DNA of 64,000 bases, from contig JAECQY010000001.1 in the NCBI GenBank assembly GCA_016000045.1, positions 1 through 64,000 on the forward strand, read 5' to 3'. Positions 26,563-35,411 of the stretch are shown here, piece after piece. The notes under the pieces were generated by a model, which did no database searches, was not told where the DNA came from, and was given only the letters and a program-made list of their open reading frames with translations. The position numbers and the translations under genes were made by a program. Each line of letters opens with the position of its first letter. Position 1 is the stretch's first letter. Origin of the DNA: Myxococcaceae bacterium (GTDB lineage: Bacteria > Myxococcota > UBA727 > JABDBI01).

Positions 26563-28098
26563 GTGATTGTTCATCAGCTCATCGAGCTTGGGTGTCAGTA
26601 CTTTTGTCTGGCGCCGGGTTCCCGTTCAGCCCCTTTGGTTCAAGCTCTTGCTTCCGAGACTCGAGCGCAAGCCATTGTCTGTCACGACGAACGAAGTCTG
26701 GGTTTTTTCGCTCTGGGTATTGCCAAAGCCACTCAGAAGCCAACAGTCATTATCGTCACGTCTGGAACGGCAGTAGCCAATTTGTTTCCTGCTGTTGTGG
26801 AAGCCAGTCAGGCTCTGGTACCCTTAATCATTCTAAGCGCTGATCGCCCGCAAGAGCTACGAGCCTTAGGCGGGAATCAAACCATCGATCAAAATCATAT
26901 TTTTGGCCGATACGCTCGCGCTTTCGTTGATTTACCAGAAGAGGCTCCTGCCGAATACGTCCAGAACCAGGTTCAAGAGCTCTACTTGCGTTCGATGCAC
27001 CCTACGCCCGGACCGGTTCAGATCAACTGCCCTTTTCGAGAGCCTTTTGAACAGAGTTCAAAACAATTTTCAGGGCTTCGATCAGCGACTCGTTCCTACC
27101 CTGCAACAAAAATACTGAATCCACATCGCCTGCAAAGCTTGCATGAACGCTTGCGCATCGCTCAGTCGGGCACTGTTGTCGTAGGCCATTTGCGATCGCC
27201 TGCTGAACAAAAATCCGTTTTGCAGGTGATCGAACGGCTGGGCTGGCCAGCAGTTTGCGATATTAGCTCTGGTTTACGTCTCTTGAAGCACCCTTTGCTC
27301 AGGCACGATCGACAATTCGATCATGTTAGACCGGACCTGCTGCTTCAAATCGGGGGAAGATTAACGCTCAAAGCAACGCATCAGTGGCTGCATTCCTTGA
27401 AAGGCACAACGCATTTTTATCTAGACCCTTGGTTGGAAAATCAAGATCCCTGGTTAACGGTCACCGATCGATTCGAATGCGATTTAGAATGGTTTTCGGA
27501 GCACTGTCCGGTTCTGCCCAACTCTGGCCAGATGTTCGAAGTCGTCGAAACCACTTTAGCCAAAAACGATGAGGAAGCTTGGCTGGCTCGCTGCGTCTCC
27601 CAAATTAACTGGAAAGATCGAGTCTTGTTTGCTGGGACCAGTCTGCCTATCCGATACCTGGATCGTTACGGAAGCGCCGGAAGCGAAATCCCATGGGTGG
27701 TTTCCAATCGCGGTGCGAGTGGAATTGATGGAATCATCAGCACAGCGGCTGGATTGGCTCTGGGCTGTGGAAAAGCCCTGGTCTTGCTCTGTGGTGATAT
27801 GACCTTTTTGCACGATGTGAATGGTTTATCGCTCCTCAAGAATCTCAGCGTGCCCTTGTTGATTGTCTTGGTAAATAATCGCGGCAACGGCATTTTTAAG
27901 TCCTTGCCGATCGCCAACTCCGGGCAAGAGATCTTCGAACGTTATTTTCAGACCCCTCATGATTATTCGTTGAACAAAGCAAGCGAACTCTACGGAGTCT
28001 CGCATTGGACCACACGTTCGAGAACCGAATTCAGCGAGCGTTACCAGACCAGCATCGCCAACAACCTATCCGGCGTGCTGGAATTTCAAACGACCTGA
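26563..28098 (+). CDS. menD: MenD: SEPHCHC synthase of menaquinone biosynthesis
   Basis: 511 aa. A ThDP enzyme joining isochorismate and 2-oxoglutarate in menaquinone synthesis. Seen: CLAPGSRSAPLVQAL, CHDERSLGFFALGIAKAT, VTSGTAVANLFPAVVEA, SADRPQELR, GGNQTIDQNHIF and in the ThDP-binding part NRGASGIDGIISTAAGLALG and LCGDMTFLHD. The GTG at 26563 is the only start in frame after a TAG at 26551. Homologues have about 10-15 more residues here, and the adjacent frame reads TNYAIGLDRWG, so the 5' end may be altered. No other men gene is in the window. Confidence 0.9.
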   Translation: MIVHQLIELGCQYFCLAPGSRSAPLVQALASETRAQAIVCHDERSLGFFALGIAKATQKPTVIIVTSGTAVANLFPAVVEASQALVPLIILSADRPQELRALGGNQTIDQNHIFGRYARAFVDLPEEAPAEYVQNQVQELYLRSMHPTPGPVQINCPFREPFEQSSKQFSGLRSATRSYPATKILNPHRLQSLHERLRIAQSGTVVVGHLRSPAEQKSVLQVIERLGWPAVCDISSGLRLLKHPLLRHDRQFDHVRPDLLLQIGGRLTLKATHQWLHSLKGTTHFYLDPWLENQDPWLTVTDRFECDLEWFSEHCPVLPNSGQMFEVVETTLAKNDEEAWLARCVSQINWKDRVLFAGTSLPIRYLDRYGSAGSEIPWVVSNRGASGIDGIISTAAGLALGCGKALVLLCGDMTFLHDVNGLSLLKNLSVPLLIVLVNNRGNGIFKSLPIANSGQEIFERYFQTPHDYSLNKASELYGVSHWTTRSRTEFSERYQTSIANNLSGVLEFQTT

Positions 28099-28308
28099 AA
28101 CTCGATCAAGACCCATTCTCCCAAGCACTCGGTCTGAATGTGTTTGAGCCCTCGCTCTTCGTAGGCAGCCTGGTTCAAACGCCCGCTCCGGCACCGCCAG
28201 CGACTGGTCATCCTGAATTTCAAGCCCCAAAGCTCCAAGTTCAAGCAGCCGCTGCTGAACCCAATCGGAGTCTTCTTCTGGAACGGTGATGATTGCTTGA
28301 CGCCACAT
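28086..28308 (-). pseudogene. PrmA-like N-terminal fragment, frameshifted
   Basis: From ATG 28308, 13 bp after the atpE stop, the frame reads MWRQAIITVPEEDSDWVQQR, then LLELGALGLEIQDD, which resembles the N-terminal domain of ribosomal protein L11 methyltransferase (PrmA). After about 45 residues protein-like sequence seems to continue in the +1 frame (RLNQAAYEERGLKHIQTE, ending VLIEFQVV and a stop at 28086). The methyltransferase domain is absent. It could also be a small unrelated gene with a frameshift. The end overlaps the convergent menD by about 13 bp. Confidence 0.35.
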
Positions 28309-28321
28309 CTGGAAACCAGGG

Positions 28322-28636
28322 CTATCCGCCAATTTTACCGGATAAGGTGAAGGCAATCAGCAACGCGAAAAGCACCAGAGACTCGATCAGCGCCATGCCC
28401 AAAATCATCGGAACGAAAATTTTGCCCGATGCACTTGGATTTCGAGCGATTCCTTCCAATGCAGCCGAAGCCGCACGCCCTTGCGCCAAGGCTCCGCCAA
28501 GAACAGCTAAGCCAATCGCTAGAGCAGCCGCAATAGCGTACCAAGCATCATTTGAGTTCGTTGAAGCAGCCTGAACACCTTCGTTCGCGAAGGCAGTTGT
28601 AGAAACCAATGTCATCCATGCAATCCATTTTTTCAT
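28322..28636 (-). CDS. atpE: F-type ATP synthase subunit c
   Basis: 104 aa. The c-ring proteolipid: two hairpin helices with the polar loop ARNPSASGK and the ion-binding Glu in [11 protein letters not shown] Gln in helix 1 (ALAQGRAAS) plus Glu-Ser in helix 2 match part of the sodium-binding pattern (Q, E, S), though the Tyr found in Ilyobacter is Phe here, so the coupling ion is open. The first 18-20 residues ([17 protein letters not shown]) are an extra leader resembling a signal peptide, longer than the usual 80-aa c subunit. It follows atpB by 3 bp. Confidence 0.94.
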   Translation of the reverse strand: MKKWIAWMTLVSTTAFANEGVQAASTNSNDAWYAIAAALAIGLAVLGGALAQGRAASAALEGIARNPSASGKIFVPMILGMALIESLVLFALLIAFTLSGKIGG

Positions 28637-28639
28637 CTT

Positions 28640-29356
28640 TTAATGACTCCCTGCTTCTTGTGTGTGAAGCGAAATATAAACACAGCTTAATATGCAAAAG
28701 ACCGCGGCTTGAATCACTGAAACCAAAAAGCCCAGCGCAAAAAAAGGCAAAGGCAGCAAGAATGGCATCACCCCGGCAAAAGCGAACAAAACCTTGTGAT
28801 CGCCAATCATGTTGCCTGCAAGACGAATGGCCAGCGAAAACGGGCGTACACACAGGCTGATCACTTCAATCGGCAACAGAAGCGGCATCAGAAACCATCC
28901 CCACCACTCGCCAATGGGATTGGCAAGGTGGGTAAAATGCCCCATGCCGTGAACACGAATCCCTTGAAGGTTAAAATACACAAAAACGACCAGCCCACAA
29001 GCCAAAGTCGTGTTGAGGCTATCGGTCGGGGGTGAAAAACCAGGGAACAGACCGACCCAATTCGAAAACAGAATAAAAAGCCCAAGCGAACCAATCAAAG
29101 GAACATGGCGTTTATAATCAGGCCCAATCGTGTCACGCATGAGACCTAGGCAAGCTTCTAAAATCACTTCAAAAAAATTGAGGACCGACCATCGAGGAGA
29201 TGGAACCAAATAATCTTCCCAATTCTTCAAACGCTGATAACTAAAAAACGACAGAATCCCCAAGGTCAACACCACCAAAAGCGCAGCGATAATATGGTTA
29301 AAGCCATGACCCGGGTATCCCGGCAAAAAATCATACCAAGATTGATGATGATCCAT
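28640..29356 (-). CDS. atpB: F-type ATP synthase subunit a
   Basis: 238 aa, five or six membrane helices. The essential Arg for ion translocation is in PFSLAIRLAGNMIGDH, and the family's SNWVGLFPGFSPPTDSLN region is present. It forms the stator half-channels against the c-ring. atpB and atpE stand as a two-gene unit; no atpF/H/A/G/D/C is in the window, so the ATP synthase genes are split, as also known in some other deltaproteobacterial-type genomes. Confidence 0.94.
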   Translation of the reverse strand: MDHHQSWYDFLPGYPGHGFNHIIAALLVVLTLGILSFFSYQRLKNWEDYLVPSPRWSVLNFFEVILEACLGLMRDTIGPDYKRHVPLIGSLGLFILFSNWVGLFPGFSPPTDSLNTTLACGLVVFVYFNLQGIRVHGMGHFTHLANPIGEWWGWFLMPLLLPIEVISLCVRPFSLAIRLAGNMIGDHKVLFAFAGVMPFLLPLPFFALGFLVSVIQAAVFCILSCVYISLHTQEAGSH

Positions 29357-29400
29357 AAAGGCTCATTTTTGCCTAAATCAACAGCAACGTCAACAGCAAA

Positions 29401-29520
29401 TTAGTACTGTGCACCAAGAACTGGGAGGCGCACACAACGAACCGAGTTATAACCGTTCATATCGTAGTCATCGATATCCCCATCCTTGAAATAAAAGATC
29501 CACACCTTTTGAAAGCCCCT
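29401..29520 (-). pseudogene. C-terminal scrap of a DUF1566 (Lcl) domain
   Basis: Between atpB and mutS the minus strand reads VWIFYFKDGDIDDYDMNGYN, then SVRCVRLPVLGAQY and TAA at 29401. The pattern aromatic-x-F-x-D-G ... S-V-R-C-V-R is the typical end of a DUF1566 domain and closely matches the end of the gene at 62917. No start codon or upstream domain exists, since the frame runs back into the mutS end. It is a leftover of a lost gene. Confidence 0.6.
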
Positions 29521-29535
29521 GATTCGTAGGGCTTT
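29512..29535 (-). terminator. Hairpin after mutS
   Basis: Arms AAAGCCC and GGGCTTT (29512-29518 with 29529-29535) around a 10-base loop, 12 bases past the mutS stop. In the mutS direction only a short T-run follows, so it may be a weak intrinsic terminator or a 3' stabiliser. Confidence 0.4.
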
Positions 29536-29547
29536 GTTTATTTGAAC

Positions 29548-31944
29548 TTAAAGCGAGGACTTTAGTTCAATCAACGTTTGCAAGGCCTGAATCGGTGTGA
29601 TTTGATTCAGATCGATGGCTTTGAGAGTACTTCGAATCGGGTCGACAAAAAGTCCCAATTGTTCTTTAGGAGGGCGTTTGACCTGAGGAGTTGCTTTTCC
29701 CTGCTCCAACGATTTCAAGACTTCGTTCGCACGGTCTAAGACGGGCTTTGGAAGACCTGCCAGTCTGGCCACTTGGATGCCATAACTCTGTCCAGCAGCG
29801 CCTTCCAGCAGCGTATAGAGAAACTTGATCTCTCCGTTTTGCTCTGAAACCGCCACTTGGAGATTGCGCATGTGCGAGAGTGTCTCTGAAAGCTGCGTGA
29901 GTTCATGGTAATGAGTCGCAAAGAGGGTTCGAGCACGAATCTCGTTGTGCAGATATTCCGCTACAGCAAAAGCAATGGAGAGACCATCAAAGGTGCTGGT
30001 GCCTCGGCCGATTTCGTCCAATAAGACCAAAGAATAAGACGTAGCGTGTTTTAAAATATGCGCCGTTTCGCTCATTTCTACCATAAACGTCGAACGCCCC
30101 GTTCGACTGTCATCGGAAGCACCGACCCGGGTAAAAATACGATCGCAAAGGCTCAGCTCCGCAGAACTTGCCGGCACAAAAGAACCCATCTGTGACATGA
30201 GTTGAATGAGAGCCACCTGACGCATCATCGTGCTTTTACCGGCCATATTGGGGCCTGTGAGCAGCAGCAATTGGCGATCGTGCCGATTCATCTGCATGGA
30301 GTTGGGCACAAAAGAAAGACCTTTCTTTTGATGCAGCGATTCGATGATCGGATGACGACCTTCTTGGATGTCGAGGCGATTCAGTTCTTTCTCAAGAATG
30401 GTTGGTCTCACGTAACGGTACTCATCCGCACATTCGGCAAGGGCGCAAAGGGTATCGAGTTCTGCCACCTGAGCAGCGGCTTGAAAAAGACGTGCCGCAT
30501 GTTGATTCATCTGAGCTCTCAGCGTTTCAAACAATTCTGTTTCACGAGCTAGCCGACGTACCTCCGCAGTCGATACCCTTTCTTCAAGCCGCATGAGCTC
30601 TTCCGTCACGTAACGTTCACCATTGGCCACCGTTTGCTTTCGTTTGTAGCCTTCCGGAACTTTAGCCAAATGCGTGTTCGTGATCTCAATGTAGTAACCA
30701 AATACCCGGGTAAATTTGACTTTTAGACTGGAAATCCCGGTTCGTTCACGTTCGCGCTGTTCGATGGCAGCAATCTGATCCCGACCCCCGGAGGCATAGC
30801 CTACATAGTCATCCAAGAGGGCATCGTATCCCGCTTGAAAGACACCTCCTTCTTTCAAAAGCATCGGAGGATTGTCTGCCAACGAACGGTCTAAAAGCTC
30901 GAAGAGATCAGGCATGGGGTCCGAAACTTCTGAGATTTGGGGGAGTCGCGCCAACGAATCTCGAACGTTCGCAAGTTCCCGAGGAGTCGCTCGATTGACC
31001 GAGATTTTGACCGTCAACCGTTCCAAGTCGTACAAGTGGCGCAAAATCTCACGAACAGACTGCCTTCGACTGGCTTGATGAAGCAGGTTTTCCACACCAT
31101 CGAAACGCCTTTGAATCTCAGGCAAATGCGTGGAAGGAGCATTGAGCCAACGCCTGAGAAGCCGAGCCCCCATAGCAGTACACGTTTTGTTGAGAAGATG
31201 AAACAAGCCCGGCAAATCGAGGTGCTCACGCGAGACCGCATCGATGATGAGTTCCGATTCGATCGAATATGCTTTCGGAGCCCCCAGGCAAGAAAAGCGA
31301 GCCCCTTGTGTTTCAGAGATGTACTGCAAGATAAGCTGCGAAGCGCTGGTTGCTTCAGAAATAAATTCAAATCGACAAGATTTAGTTTGATTGGCAACCT
31401 GTTTCAGCTGATTCAACAGGGGCTTGCTCCAATGTGTGCCTCCAATCAAGATTTCCGAAGGCAGCCATTTGCCCACCTCGTCCAGCAAGCTTTGAGCATT
31501 GGGAGTTTTGGTTTCTAAAAAGTCACCCGTAGAAAGATCGATGGCGCTCAACGTGTATTGATGACCGGAAGCGACCAGAGCCAGCAGGTAGTTATTCGAG
31601 CTCGGGCGAAGGCTATCATCTTCTAAGACAGTCCCTGGGGTGACAATGCGTGTAATATCGCGCTTCACAATCCCTTTGGCCAACTTCGGATCCTCAAGTT
31701 GGTCGCAGATAGCAACTTTGTAGCCCAGCGCCACGAGTTTGGCGATGTAAGCAGGAGCCGCATGATGTGGAAATCCAGCCATCGGAATATCGCGATCCCG
31801 AGAGGTGAGCGTCAACTCCAAAATCGGTGCAGCCAGGTTGGCGTCTTCTGCGAAAAGCTCGTAGAAATCCCCCATTCGAAAGAGCAAGATCGCGTCTTTG
31901 GCCCGCTCTTTAGCTGCAGCCCACTGTTTTTGCATGGGAGTCAT
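29548..31944 (-). CDS. mutS: DNA mismatch repair protein MutS
   Basis: 798 aa. Recognises mismatches and starts methyl-independent or -directed repair with MutL. N-terminal mismatch-binding Phe-x-Glu in RMGDFYELF (about 24-32), core and clamp domains, then the ATPase: Walker A GPNMAGKST near 565, Walker B LVLLDEIGRGTSTFDG and the ATHYHELT motif. Length is slightly below E. coli MutS (853), the C-terminal tetramer tail being shorter. It follows merR by 16 bp; mutL is not in the window. Confidence 0.95.
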   Translation of the reverse strand: MTPMQKQWAAAKERAKDAILLFRMGDFYELFAEDANLAAPILELTLTSRDRDIPMAGFPHHAAPAYIAKLVALGYKVAICDQLEDPKLAKGIVKRDITRIVTPGTVLEDDSLRPSSNNYLLALVASGHQYTLSAIDLSTGDFLETKTPNAQSLLDEVGKWLPSEILIGGTHWSKPLLNQLKQVANQTKSCRFEFISEATSASQLILQYISETQGARFSCLGAPKAYSIESELIIDAVSREHLDLPGLFHLLNKTCTAMGARLLRRWLNAPSTHLPEIQRRFDGVENLLHQASRRQSVREILRHLYDLERLTVKISVNRATPRELANVRDSLARLPQISEVSDPMPDLFELLDRSLADNPPMLLKEGGVFQAGYDALLDDYVGYASGGRDQIAAIEQRERERTGISSLKVKFTRVFGYYIEITNTHLAKVPEGYKRKQTVANGERYVTEELMRLEERVSTAEVRRLARETELFETLRAQMNQHAARLFQAAAQVAELDTLCALAECADEYRYVRPTILEKELNRLDIQEGRHPIIESLHQKKGLSFVPNSMQMNRHDRQLLLLTGPNMAGKSTMMRQVALIQLMSQMGSFVPASSAELSLCDRIFTRVGASDDSRTGRSTFMVEMSETAHILKHATSYSLVLLDEIGRGTSTFDGLSIAFAVAEYLHNEIRARTLFATHYHELTQLSETLSHMRNLQVAVSEQNGEIKFLYTLLEGAAGQSYGIQVARLAGLPKPVLDRANEVLKSLEQGKATPQVKRPPKEQLGLFVDPIRSTLKAIDLNQITPIQALQTLIELKSSL

Positions 31945-31960
31945 GCTGGTTTTATACGAC

Positions 31961-32281
31961 TTATTTCAAAGATTCCAAGATGGATTCTAATTTGGTTTTT
32001 AAGTTGAGCAAGTTTTGCTGCACTGCGTTGGGTTCTGGCAAACTAAGGGCCTGCCTGGCTCCTGCAATCGTAAAGCGCTCTTTGTACAAAAGTTTCTGGA
32101 TGCGAGCCAAGGATTCCAAGTCGGATCTTCGATACAATCGCTGACCGGTTTTGGATTTGAAGGGCCTAATCTGAGGAAACTCCGATTCCCAATAGCGAAG
32201 CACATGGGGTTTGATGCCTAGCAAAGAAGAGGTTTCACCGATTTTAAAATATTTTTTATGAGGCAATTCAATATCCTGCAT
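31961..32281 (-). CDS. MerR-family transcriptional regulator
   Basis: 106 aa. Helix-turn-helix of the MerR type (KYFKIGETSSLLGIKPHVLR, YWESEFPQI, GQRLYRRSDLESLARI) followed by a short coiled-coil. It lacks a ligand or metal-binding domain (no Cys). This small form directly after ihfA is a widespread arrangement in proteobacteria and related groups. It starts 1 bp after the ihfA stop. Confidence 0.85.
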   Translation of the reverse strand: MQDIELPHKKYFKIGETSSLLGIKPHVLRYWESEFPQIRPFKSKTGQRLYRRSDLESLARIQKLLYKERFTIAGARQALSLPEPNAVQQNLLNLKTKLESILESLK

Positions 32282-32282
32282 T

Positions 32283-32576
32283 TCATCCTCCCATTCTGCT
32301 ACGTAGCACGGGGCTGGACTTAAAAGTAACTACTTTCCGAGCTGTGATCTCCAATTGCTCACCGGTTTGAGGGTTTCTTCCACGGCGCGTCTGCTTGCAA
32401 CGAACGGTAAACCGGCCCAGGCTGCTGAGTTTGACTTCTTCGCCTTTTTCCAAACTTTCTTTCATCATTTCAAAGACACGATCCACCAAAGCAGCACATT
32501 GGGTCTTGGAGAAACCTAATTTTTGTGAGACAGCTAATGCAATGTCGGCTTTGGTCAAGGTTGAATCAGCAGGCAT
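32283..32576 (-). CDS. ihfA: Integration host factor alpha subunit (HU family)
   Basis: 97 aa from ATG 32576 (MPADSTLTKADIALAV); an upstream in-frame extension has no family features. The DNA-bending beta-arm is seen in LGRFTVRCKQTRRGRNPQTG with the Pro tip (NPQTG), then TARKVVTFKSSPVLRSRM. Heterodimer partner IhfB would be elsewhere. The start lies 22 bp from the divergent rlmE start. Confidence 0.85.
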   Translation of the reverse strand: MPADSTLTKADIALAVSQKLGFSKTQCAALVDRVFEMMKESLEKGEEVKLSSLGRFTVRCKQTRRGRNPQTGEQLEITARKVVTFKSSPVLRSRMGG

Positions 32577-32598
32577 ACTCTTTGTTATCTCAAAAACA

Positions 32599-33192
32599 AT
32601 GGCGAAATACAATCGGAAAGATCCTTATTATCACGCAGCTAAGAAGCAAGGCTTTGTCGCGCGTTCTATTTTCAAACTGGAAGAAATCGATCGCGATTTC
32701 CGCTTGATTCGCCCTGGAACCCGAGTCCTGGATCTGGGCTGCTCACCGGGTTCGTGGCTTCAATACGCGGAACGTGTGGTTGGAGATACCGGCAGTATCG
32801 TCGGAATCGATTTAGCACCGCTGGCTTTAAGCTTTGGCTCGCACGTTCAGTTTATCCAAGGGGATATTTTTGAAGTCAGCCTCGAGGGCGTGTTTGACTT
32901 GGTGCTGAGCGATATGGCGCCGAAGACCTCCGGCATCAAAAGCATGGATCAAGACCGCAGCCTGGCATTGTGTGAAGAAGCACTTCAAATCGCTACCCGA
33001 GTCTTGAAGCCCGGTGGCCGATTTTGTGTCAAGGTATTGGAAGGCGGTGGGCTGCCGGATTATGTCCAGCAATGCCGACAGCATTTCAAAGAAGTCAAAA
33101 TCCGACGCCCTCAAGGAACCCGTCCACGCAGCATGGAGACCTATGTGATTGGGATCTCGTTTCTGGAATCCTCTGCTCCCAGATTCGTTTGA
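32599..33192 (+). CDS. rlmE: 23S rRNA (uridine-2'-O)-methyltransferase RlmE (FtsJ)
   Basis: 197 aa from ATG 32599 (MAKYNRKDPYYHAAKKQGF). Methylates U2552 of 23S rRNA (E. coli numbering). Motifs: RSIFKLEEID (catalytic Lys), VLDLGCSPGSWLQYA (SAM motif I), GIDLAPL, LVLSDMAPKTSG (catalytic Asp) and FCVKVLEGGG (catalytic Lys). Convergent with the lipoprotein gene at 33197, 4 bp between stops. Confidence 0.93.
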   Translation: MAKYNRKDPYYHAAKKQGFVARSIFKLEEIDRDFRLIRPGTRVLDLGCSPGSWLQYAERVVGDTGSIVGIDLAPLALSFGSHVQFIQGDIFEVSLEGVFDLVLSDMAPKTSGIKSMDQDRSLALCEEALQIATRVLKPGGRFCVKVLEGGGLPDYVQQCRQHFKEVKIRRPQGTRPRSMETYVIGISFLESSAPRFV

Positions 33193-33196
33193 GCTT

Positions 33197-34300
33197 TTAG
33201 CTCAAGTCAATTTGATCGAGAAATTGGATGTTCGTATTGCCTTCGCAAGTATGAAAAATCGCTCCGGTGTAGACGAGAAAGAGTCTTCTGGAACAGCCTA
33301 GGTCATGATTGCCTGGATTCGCGATCGAAACGCCTAATAGCTTGATTGGATTGGCAAGAACGAAGGGAGACAGGCTGGTCGCTTCAGCAATTTTGACTTC
33401 GTCCTTGTTTTTAGAAAAACCATTCTCTGTGTACGGCCAGTATTGGAGCTTGCCATCCACCAGCAAGATGCCTAACCAACTCGATGATCCATGGCAGCAC
33501 GTATTGGGGGTTCCTGGCACGCTGCTGGGCAAGTAGACGGCACCCGCATTCGCCTCCAAAGTAGGTGTGGTTGCCAAAATACTCAGCGGATCCAGAGCAA
33601 CCAGGACAACGGTTTGATTGCTGAGTGCAAGAGCGGCCAACTTTTTCCCATCGTTGCTGAGACTTCGAACGGAACTGCCCAAGGGAAGCGTTTGGATCCT
33701 GTGAAGATCGAGATCGAGCGCGTAAAGCGAGTCGCCAGATACCACGAGCAAAGACTTTTGATGAGGCCCCCATTGAAGATGCGTAATATCCTGAGGCATT
33801 TCGACTGTGATCGCGCCTGGTAAGAGCGAAATGGTACGGCCTTGCGTTAGGTAGGTGTAGGGTTTTTGATCGGCGCCGATTCCGATGACAAAATGTTCTG
33901 CACTGGTGTCCACCGGCAAAGAAGTCTGAGGAGCAGGGGAAGAAAAATTCTCCGAGACCGAAAAGATGGCTTTTTTCACAGGATCGAGAACAAAAAGTTG
34001 ATTTTCATACACTGCCAGTGCAGAGGGAGCTTGCCCTACCAAGATATTCAAGGGAAAATAAGCGATAGGCGCCAAAACAAATTGGTTGTCGCTTGCATCA
34101 AAGACTTTCAGGCTGCCTTGATAGGGGTTCGAGAATACAATGCACACATGCTGAACCCCATTTTCTTGATAGGGATTACAAGAAATGACGGCAGCATCCT
34201 GGATTTGCCCCATCTGACCCGGAAGCACCGTTCGATTATCGAGACAGCTGGAGCCACTCGCTAAAAGCAAGAGAGCGTTGACGAGAAGAAACATTCGCAT
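33197..34300 (-). CDS. Propeller-like lipoprotein, second after mreB
   Basis: 367 aa from ATG 34300 (MRMFLLVNALLLLASGSSC). The signal peptide ends in a loose lipobox (GSSC), so lipidation is likely but not certain. The body is a chain of short beta repeats of the kind found in YncE/WD-like propellers (LKVFDASDNQFVLAPIAYFP, HLQWGPHQKSLLVVSGDSLY, VRSLSNDGKKLAALALSNQT). A Cys-Cys pair (NTCCHG) and further Cys near the end may form disulfides. It overlaps the upstream lipoprotein gene by 65 bp, and together they follow mreB. Confidence 0.7.
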   Translation of the reverse strand: MRMFLLVNALLLLASGSSCLDNRTVLPGQMGQIQDAAVISCNPYQENGVQHVCIVFSNPYQGSLKVFDASDNQFVLAPIAYFPLNILVGQAPSALAVYENQLFVLDPVKKAIFSVSENFSSPAPQTSLPVDTSAEHFVIGIGADQKPYTYLTQGRTISLLPGAITVEMPQDITHLQWGPHQKSLLVVSGDSLYALDLDLHRIQTLPLGSSVRSLSNDGKKLAALALSNQTVVLVALDPLSILATTPTLEANAGAVYLPSSVPGTPNTCCHGSSSWLGILLVDGKLQYWPYTENGFSKNKDEVKIAEATSLSPFVLANPIKLLGVSIANPGNHDLGCSRRLFLVYTGAIFHTCEGNTNIQFLDQIDLS

Positions 34301-35411
34301 AGCTAAAAATTCCGATTTTATGGTCTTGTTGGTAAGTGACAAAGATTCGATGATCCGTCGTTTGATCGAACAAAATATCCACCGGCCCTCCTGGAGCATC
34401 CGAGCGATTCTCCTTTCCATACAAGAGAAGATCTTTCGCGTTGTAAGCCACCAGTTCATTGCTTTTGGCGCAGCTCACGAAGACGGACTCTTCATTCGGT
34501 GAGAGTTTTAATCGAGTCGGTCCACGGCAGGTAGCAACCCGCGCCGTTACCATTGGCGAAGGTTGCAGAGAAACACGCAGCAAAAGAGGTTCTTCATCCA
34601 TCAAAACATAAGCCGTGCTTTGATCTTTCGTGATGGCGAGATCTCGAAGCCCTTGTGATTGCTCTGTCTGAGACAGATCGAAAGGTCGATTTGAGCTTGA
34701 GCAAAGATGGCCTGCCTGCACGTCGCTGAGCGGCGCCTGAAGAAAAAAGGCGTGTTTATAAGACCGATTCACGTGATCGGGATCGTCTACAACAAATTCA
34801 AACAAGACGAATACTTGACTATCTTGAACGATCAGCGCACCCAAACGACCTATACGCCTTAAAGAACGACTGGGCGAAGGGAAACAGTTCTTCAATTGAA
34901 AGCTATCTTTGAGCTCGATTCCGCTGGCAGACAACGCAAAAGATTGTATTTCTGGTTGGTTGCTGAGCAGCGAATCTTTCGAGTCGTTCCAGCTCTCACT
35001 GACGACCGGCGTCAGATAACCCACCAACCCCCAGTTTCGATCAGGGCTTAGCTTCAAGAAATAAGCAGCTTGATACGTTAACGGGAGGAGTGGTTGAGCA
35101 CTTTGAACCAGTTGCGGATGGGTTTGGTCCGTTATGAGAATTTGGTTACTCGCTAATAAGCAGGCCTCACCCGCCAAAGACGGCGTCGATTGAAGCCCAA
35201 CAACGCGCTGGGTGTTCAAATCAATCTGAAGGATGTTTCCAGACGAATATTGCAAATCCAGATTGCTATTGACAACGAATAAATGGTCTTGATCTTGAAG
35301 CAGCACACTGGGAAAGTAGAAGGTATCTGCAGGAATTGACCTCTGATCTGGGCTAGAACAAGACACAACACCCATGAGAATCGGCAACCAACAAAAACGA
35401 GCGATGCTCAA
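34236..35411 (-). CDS. Propeller-like lipoprotein, first after mreB
   Basis: 391 aa from TTG 35411, whose TTGA overlaps the mreB stop. Lipobox VVSC after a short signal peptide. The body is beta-rich with repeated units such as LFVVNSNLDLQYSSGNILQI, LRDLAITKDQSTAYVLMDEE and LSPNEESVFVSCAKSNELVA, typical of beta-propellers of the YVTN/YncE kind. It has no enzyme motif I can see. Position suggests a role in the cell envelope linked to MreB, in the place where mreC usually lies. Confidence 0.75.
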   Translation of the reverse strand: MSIARFCWLPILMGVVSCSSPDQRSIPADTFYFPSVLLQDQDHLFVVNSNLDLQYSSGNILQIDLNTQRVVGLQSTPSLAGEACLLASNQILITDQTHPQLVQSAQPLLPLTYQAAYFLKLSPDRNWGLVGYLTPVVSESWNDSKDSLLSNQPEIQSFALSASGIELKDSFQLKNCFPSPSRSLRRIGRLGALIVQDSQVFVLFEFVVDDPDHVNRSYKHAFFLQAPLSDVQAGHLCSSSNRPFDLSQTEQSQGLRDLAITKDQSTAYVLMDEEPLLLRVSLQPSPMVTARVATCRGPTRLKLSPNEESVFVSCAKSNELVAYNAKDLLLYGKENRSDAPGGPVDILFDQTTDHRIFVTYQQDHKIGIFSYANVSSRQRSLAFSEWLQLSR

